Assembly: GCA_902782915.1 (NCBI GenBank)
Contig: CACZOV010000036.1
Span: 1 to 8,116 of the forward strand
Reading direction: 5' to 3'
Source of the DNA: an uncultured Erysipelotrichaceae bacterium
GTDB taxonomy: Bacteria > Bacillota_I > Bacilli_A > RF39 > UBA660
DNA length: 8,116 nucleotides
Shown here: piece by piece, positions 6,854 through 8,116 of the stretch
Layout: the number at the start of each line of letters is the position of its first letter
Position numbering within the stretch: position 1 is the first letter of the stretch
Notes under the pieces: model-generated
The model's input: the letters and a program-made list of their open reading frames with translations, nothing else
The model's database searches: none
What the model was told of the DNA's origin: nothing
Program-made: the position numbers and the translations under genes

Positions 6854-7538
6854 GAAAATCCCCCTTACATATAAATGTCATGATTCTTGCTACTTTCGTC
6901 CATTTATGTGCAAAATTAATACATTTTTTCCCCACAAATGTAGCATCACAACATTCATCTTTTGCATTATCAACTGTTACTTTGCTTTTTGTTATAATAT
7001 AATTTCTACCAACTTCAAAAAACGTATGGGCATCGCTTCCTATAATTTTTTGAATATTATACTTTTCAGCTATTTGATTTTGTTTATCATCAAATTTAAC
7101 ACTTATATTACGGCCATTATGGACCTCAATAAAATCAATGCTATTTTTATTTTTTTTGATTTCATCTTCAACTAATACTGTTTTATAACGCTTTTCATCA
7201 TATGGATGTGGAACATATACAAGACCATTCTGTTCCCTAATCTGCTTTATTGTTTCACTTGGAGAAAGATTCGATTCAATTTTTTTTGATAAACCAAGTC
7301 CTATTATTTCCCCTTTATTTGTGAAAATTTCTTCACCAACAATTAATTCAATCCCATGTTGAAGAAATTTCTTTTTAAATTTTATCGCACCGGCAATTTC
7401 ATTATGATCTGTAATAGCAATCGTATTTATTTTTTTTATTTTTAACATCATTATTAAAAGCCAAAATGGTAAAATACTATCTTTAGAATATCTTGTATGA
7501 ACGTGAAACTCAGTTTTATATATTTTCTTTTTCTCCAT
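6807..7538 (-). CDS. PHP-domain metal-dependent phosphoesterase
   Basis: A 243-residue PHP-fold enzyme. The metal-ligand motifs are all visible: EFHVHTRYSKDS at 10-21 (H12, H14), AITDHNE at 41-47 (D44, H45), VGEEIFT at 67-73 (E69/E70), VPHPYD at 109-114 (H111), EVHNGR at 138-143 and GSDAH at 167-171 (D169, H171). The layout matches the TrpH/YciV-like and PolC-PHP branch, which hydrolyses phosphomonoesters or nucleotides with a multinuclear metal site. It does not match the CpsB/YwqE tyrosine phosphatases of capsule loci, whose first motif differs (DxHCHxLPGxDDG type). The C-terminal part (about 212-243) is strongly basic with hydrophobic residues, compatible with membrane association. It is the first gene of the operon, with AAGGGG (7546-7551) 7 bp before the ATG and a promoter just upstream; its last 47 bp also encode the start of the next gene. 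Substrate unknown; a phosphorylated glycan or nucleotide is plausible. Confidence 0.85.
   Translation of the reverse strand: MEKKKIYKTEFHVHTRYSKDSILPFWLLIMMLKIKKINTIAITDHNEIAGAIKFKKKFLQHGIELIVGEEIFTNKGEIIGLGLSKKIESNLSPSETIKQIREQNGLVYVPHPYDEKRYKTVLVEDEIKKNKNSIDFIEVHNGRNISVKFDDKQNQIAEKYNIQKIIGSDAHTFFEVGRNYIITKSKVTVDNAKDECCDATFVGKKCINFAHKWTKVARIMTFICKGDFHGIIRIIKKKFTRGK
6860..6866 (-). promoter_or_regulatory. Ribosome binding site fixing the overlapping phosphoribosyltransferase start
   Basis: AAGGGGG sits 6 bp before the ATG at 6851-6853 and inside the PHP coding frame. It supports a true 47-bp overlap rather than a later start for the second gene. Confidence 0.75.
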
Positions 7539-7557
7539 GCTTTTTCCCCTTACTAAA

Positions 7558-7585
7558 TATATACCCCTTCACTAAGGTGTATATA
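7558..7585 (-). promoter_or_regulatory. Palindrome over the -10 box and start point, candidate operator
   Basis: On the plus strand TATATACCCCTT (7558-7569) and AAGGTGTATATA (7574-7585) are inverted repeats matching at 11 of 12 positions around a CACT centre. It overlaps the end of the -10 box and the expected start point, the classic place for a repressor site. If transcription instead reads through from upstream, it could fold as a hairpin in RNA. No known regulator motif was recognised. Confidence 0.5.
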
Positions 7586-7610
7586 ATACCATAATATTTA
7601 TATATGTCAA
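7583..7610 (-). promoter_or_regulatory. Sigma-A-type promoter of the PHP-to-flippase operon
   Basis: A perfect TTGACA -35 box (7605-7610) is followed, after 16 bp, by TATTAT (7583-7588) as -10 box; reading one base later gives ATTATA at 17 bp. Initiation would fall near 7576, leaving a leader of about 37 bases before the PHP start codon at 7538. It lies just downstream of the terminator, which makes the nine-gene run to the left its natural target. Confidence 0.75.
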
Positions 7611-7618
7611 ATTAGACA
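7603..7618 (-). promoter_or_regulatory. Second short palindrome over the -35 box
   Basis: The 16 bp on the minus strand, ATGTCTAATTTGACAT, are symmetrical at 14 of 16 positions (ATGTC / GACAT around AATT) and contain the -35 TTGACA. Part of the symmetry is expected from the TTGACA/TGTC content and A+T richness, so it is weaker evidence for an operator than the palindrome over the -10 box. Confidence 0.3.
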
Positions 7619-7620
7619 TT

Positions 7621-7668
7621 AAAAAAGATACATTTTAAGACACTTTTAGGGTGCATTATAATGTATCT
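7621..7668 (-). terminator. Rho-independent terminator after the priming transferase
   Basis: On the minus strand, AGATACATT (7660-7668) pairs perfectly with AATGTATCT (7626-7634), and the stem continues inwards through TAA/TTA and CAC/GTG pairs around a CCTAAAA loop with small mismatches. The stem is followed directly by T6 (7626 down to 7621). Placed 40 bp after the transferase stop, this is a convincing intrinsic terminator for the upstream unit. There is no U-tract on the other strand, so it acts one way only. The upper stem is imperfect, so partial read-through is possible. Confidence 0.85.
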
Positions 7669-7678
7669 GTCAAGTTGT

Positions 7679-7710
7679 TTACCCTTTTTTTATCTTTTTT
7701 ACTCTTTTTA
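7679..7710 (-). other. Polypurine tract between the priming transferase stop and the terminator
   Basis: On the minus strand, directly from the stop codon, three similar units follow in a row: AAAAAGAGT, AAAAAAGATA and AAAAAAGGGT. They are purine-rich and unstructured. With the terminator and promoter they complete the 169-bp gap 7539-7707; I see no coding sequence or RNA gene in it. Confidence 0.4.
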
Positions 7711-8116
7711 TTTTGAACCTTTATGTAGTAATACTACTTTAAATGTTTTAAAAAAAATTTTAATATCTAGCTTTAATGAGCTATGATTAGAATAATATTT
7801 TTCTAATTTTAATCTTTCTTCAAATGTAGTATTACTTCTACCTGATACTTGCCAATATCCTGTAAGTCCTGGTTTAGTTTTTAATATGTCATTATAATAA
7901 TCACCCATATCTTCCTTTTCTCTAGGTAAATATGGTCTATTACCTATTAATGACATATCTCCTTTTAATACATTTATCAATTGTGGTAATTCATCTATAG
8001 ATGTTTTTCTAAGTATTTTCCCTATTTTTGTTATTCTTGGATCATGCTCTAATTTCTTATTTATTTTATATTCTTTAGCTGCTTCTTTATCTTCTTCTAA
8101 TAGTTTAAATAATACT
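7708..8116 (-). CDS. Priming undecaprenyl-phosphate sugar-phosphate transferase, N-terminus beyond window
   Basis: The C-terminal 135 residues of a polyprenyl-phosphate hexose-1-phosphate transferase (WbaP/CpsE/PglC-type), which starts each repeat by moving a sugar phosphate onto undecaprenyl phosphate at the membrane. The frame runs open through the right edge, so there is no start here; an internal TTG at 7978-7980 is only Leu. Numbering from the edge: EYKINKKLEHDPRITKIGK at 15-33, ILRKTSIDELPQLINVLKGD at 34-53, MSLIGNRPYLPRE at 54-66, KPGLTGYWQVSGRS at 81-94, then FEERLKLEKYY and SLKLDIKIFFKT, the usual C-terminal order of the family. GNRP replaces the commoner GPRP. The Asp-Glu catalytic dyad and any membrane helices lie outside the window. 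It is separated from the rest of the locus by a terminator and promoter, so it probably closes an upstream operon of conserved assembly genes. Confidence 0.93.
   Translation of the reverse strand, partial: VLFKLLEEDKEAAKEYKINKKLEHDPRITKIGKILRKTSIDELPQLINVLKGDMSLIGNRPYLPREKEDMGDYYNDILKTKPGLTGYWQVSGRSNTTFEERLKLEKYYSNHSSLKLDIKIFFKTFKVVLLHKGSK

Noticed and set aside
6852..7175. Plus-strand open frame of 107 residues
   Set aside because: It is antisense to the PHP gene with its conserved metal motifs; its hydrophobic, Phe/Ile-rich content is what the complement of a lysine-rich gene gives.
6807..7538. PHP protein as a CpsB/YwqE-type tyrosine phosphatase of capsule regulation
   Set aside because: Its first motif (FHVHTRYSKDS) and ITDHNE motif match the TrpH/YciV-like branch; the CpsB signature is absent and no BY-kinase gene is in view.
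7655..7673. TTGACA (7668-7673) and TATAAT (7655-7660) on the minus strand as a promoter
   Set aside because: The boxes are only 7 bp apart, far from the required spacing of about 17, and both fall at or in the terminator stem. With 17-bp spacing the -35 for this TATAAT would be GGTAAA, a poor match.
7708..7980. A separate 90-residue protein starting at TTG 7980
   Set aside because: The same frame continues open to the window edge and encodes the upstream conserved motifs of the priming transferase, so the TTG is an internal leucine codon.
1..8116. CRISPR arrays, insertion sequences, tRNA or rRNA genes
   Set aside because: No regularly spaced repeats, transposase motifs, terminal inverted repeats or tRNA-like cloverleafs were seen on either strand.

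Overview
The window is very A+T-rich, every gene is on the minus strand, and Shine-Dalgarno sites (AAGGAG, GGAGG, AAGGGG) are clear. TGG is used for Trp and TGA as a stop (ends of the third glycosyltransferase and of the LicD gene), so the code is the standard bacterial one and not the Mycoplasma code. Together this suggests a low-G+C Gram-positive (Bacillota-like) bacterium; the sequence alone does not give a genus.

The whole window is a Wzx/Wzy-type surface polysaccharide (capsule or exopolysaccharide) locus, read from right to left. At the right edge is the C-terminal part of the priming sugar-phosphate transferase (7708-8116). It is followed by a 169-bp gap (7539-7707) holding a strong Rho-independent terminator, then a good sigma-A-type promoter overlapped by two palindromes. 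From this promoter a tightly packed operon runs to the left edge: PHP-family phosphoesterase (6807-7538), phosphoribosyltransferase-like protein (6248-6853, overlapping the PHP gene by 47 bp), three GT-A glycosyltransferases of family 2 (5322-6245, 4388-5311, 3436-4377), Wzy-like polymerase (2318-3439), LicD-family phosphotransferase (1480-2325), TagD-like cytidylyltransferase (1044-1466) and a Wzx flippase cut by the left edge (1-1041). Junctions are -47, +2, +10, +10, -4, -8, +13 and +2 bp, so translational coupling is likely throughout.

Inferred pathway: the priming enzyme loads the first sugar phosphate on undecaprenyl phosphate at the inner face of the membrane, and the three glycosyltransferases extend it. 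The cytidylyltransferase makes a CDP-activated alcohol (glycerol most likely), which LicD attaches as a phosphodiester-linked substituent. Wzx flips the lipid-linked repeat and Wzy polymerises it. A repeat unit of about four sugars carrying a phospho-alcohol group is the simplest prediction.

The least explained part is the PHP phosphoesterase plus phosphoribosyltransferase pair at the head of the operon. Bacterial glycans are known in which ribofuranose is installed by PRPP-dependent phosphoribosyl transfer followed by dephosphorylation. The pair here has the right chemistry for that, but with a PHP enzyme as the possible phosphatase. Other points of interest are a roughly 101-bp block that is about 96% identical between two adjacent glycosyltransferase genes whose surrounding sequence has diverged, and substitutions at two arginines of TagD in the cytidylyltransferase. 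No RNA genes, insertion sequences or CRISPR arrays were seen.
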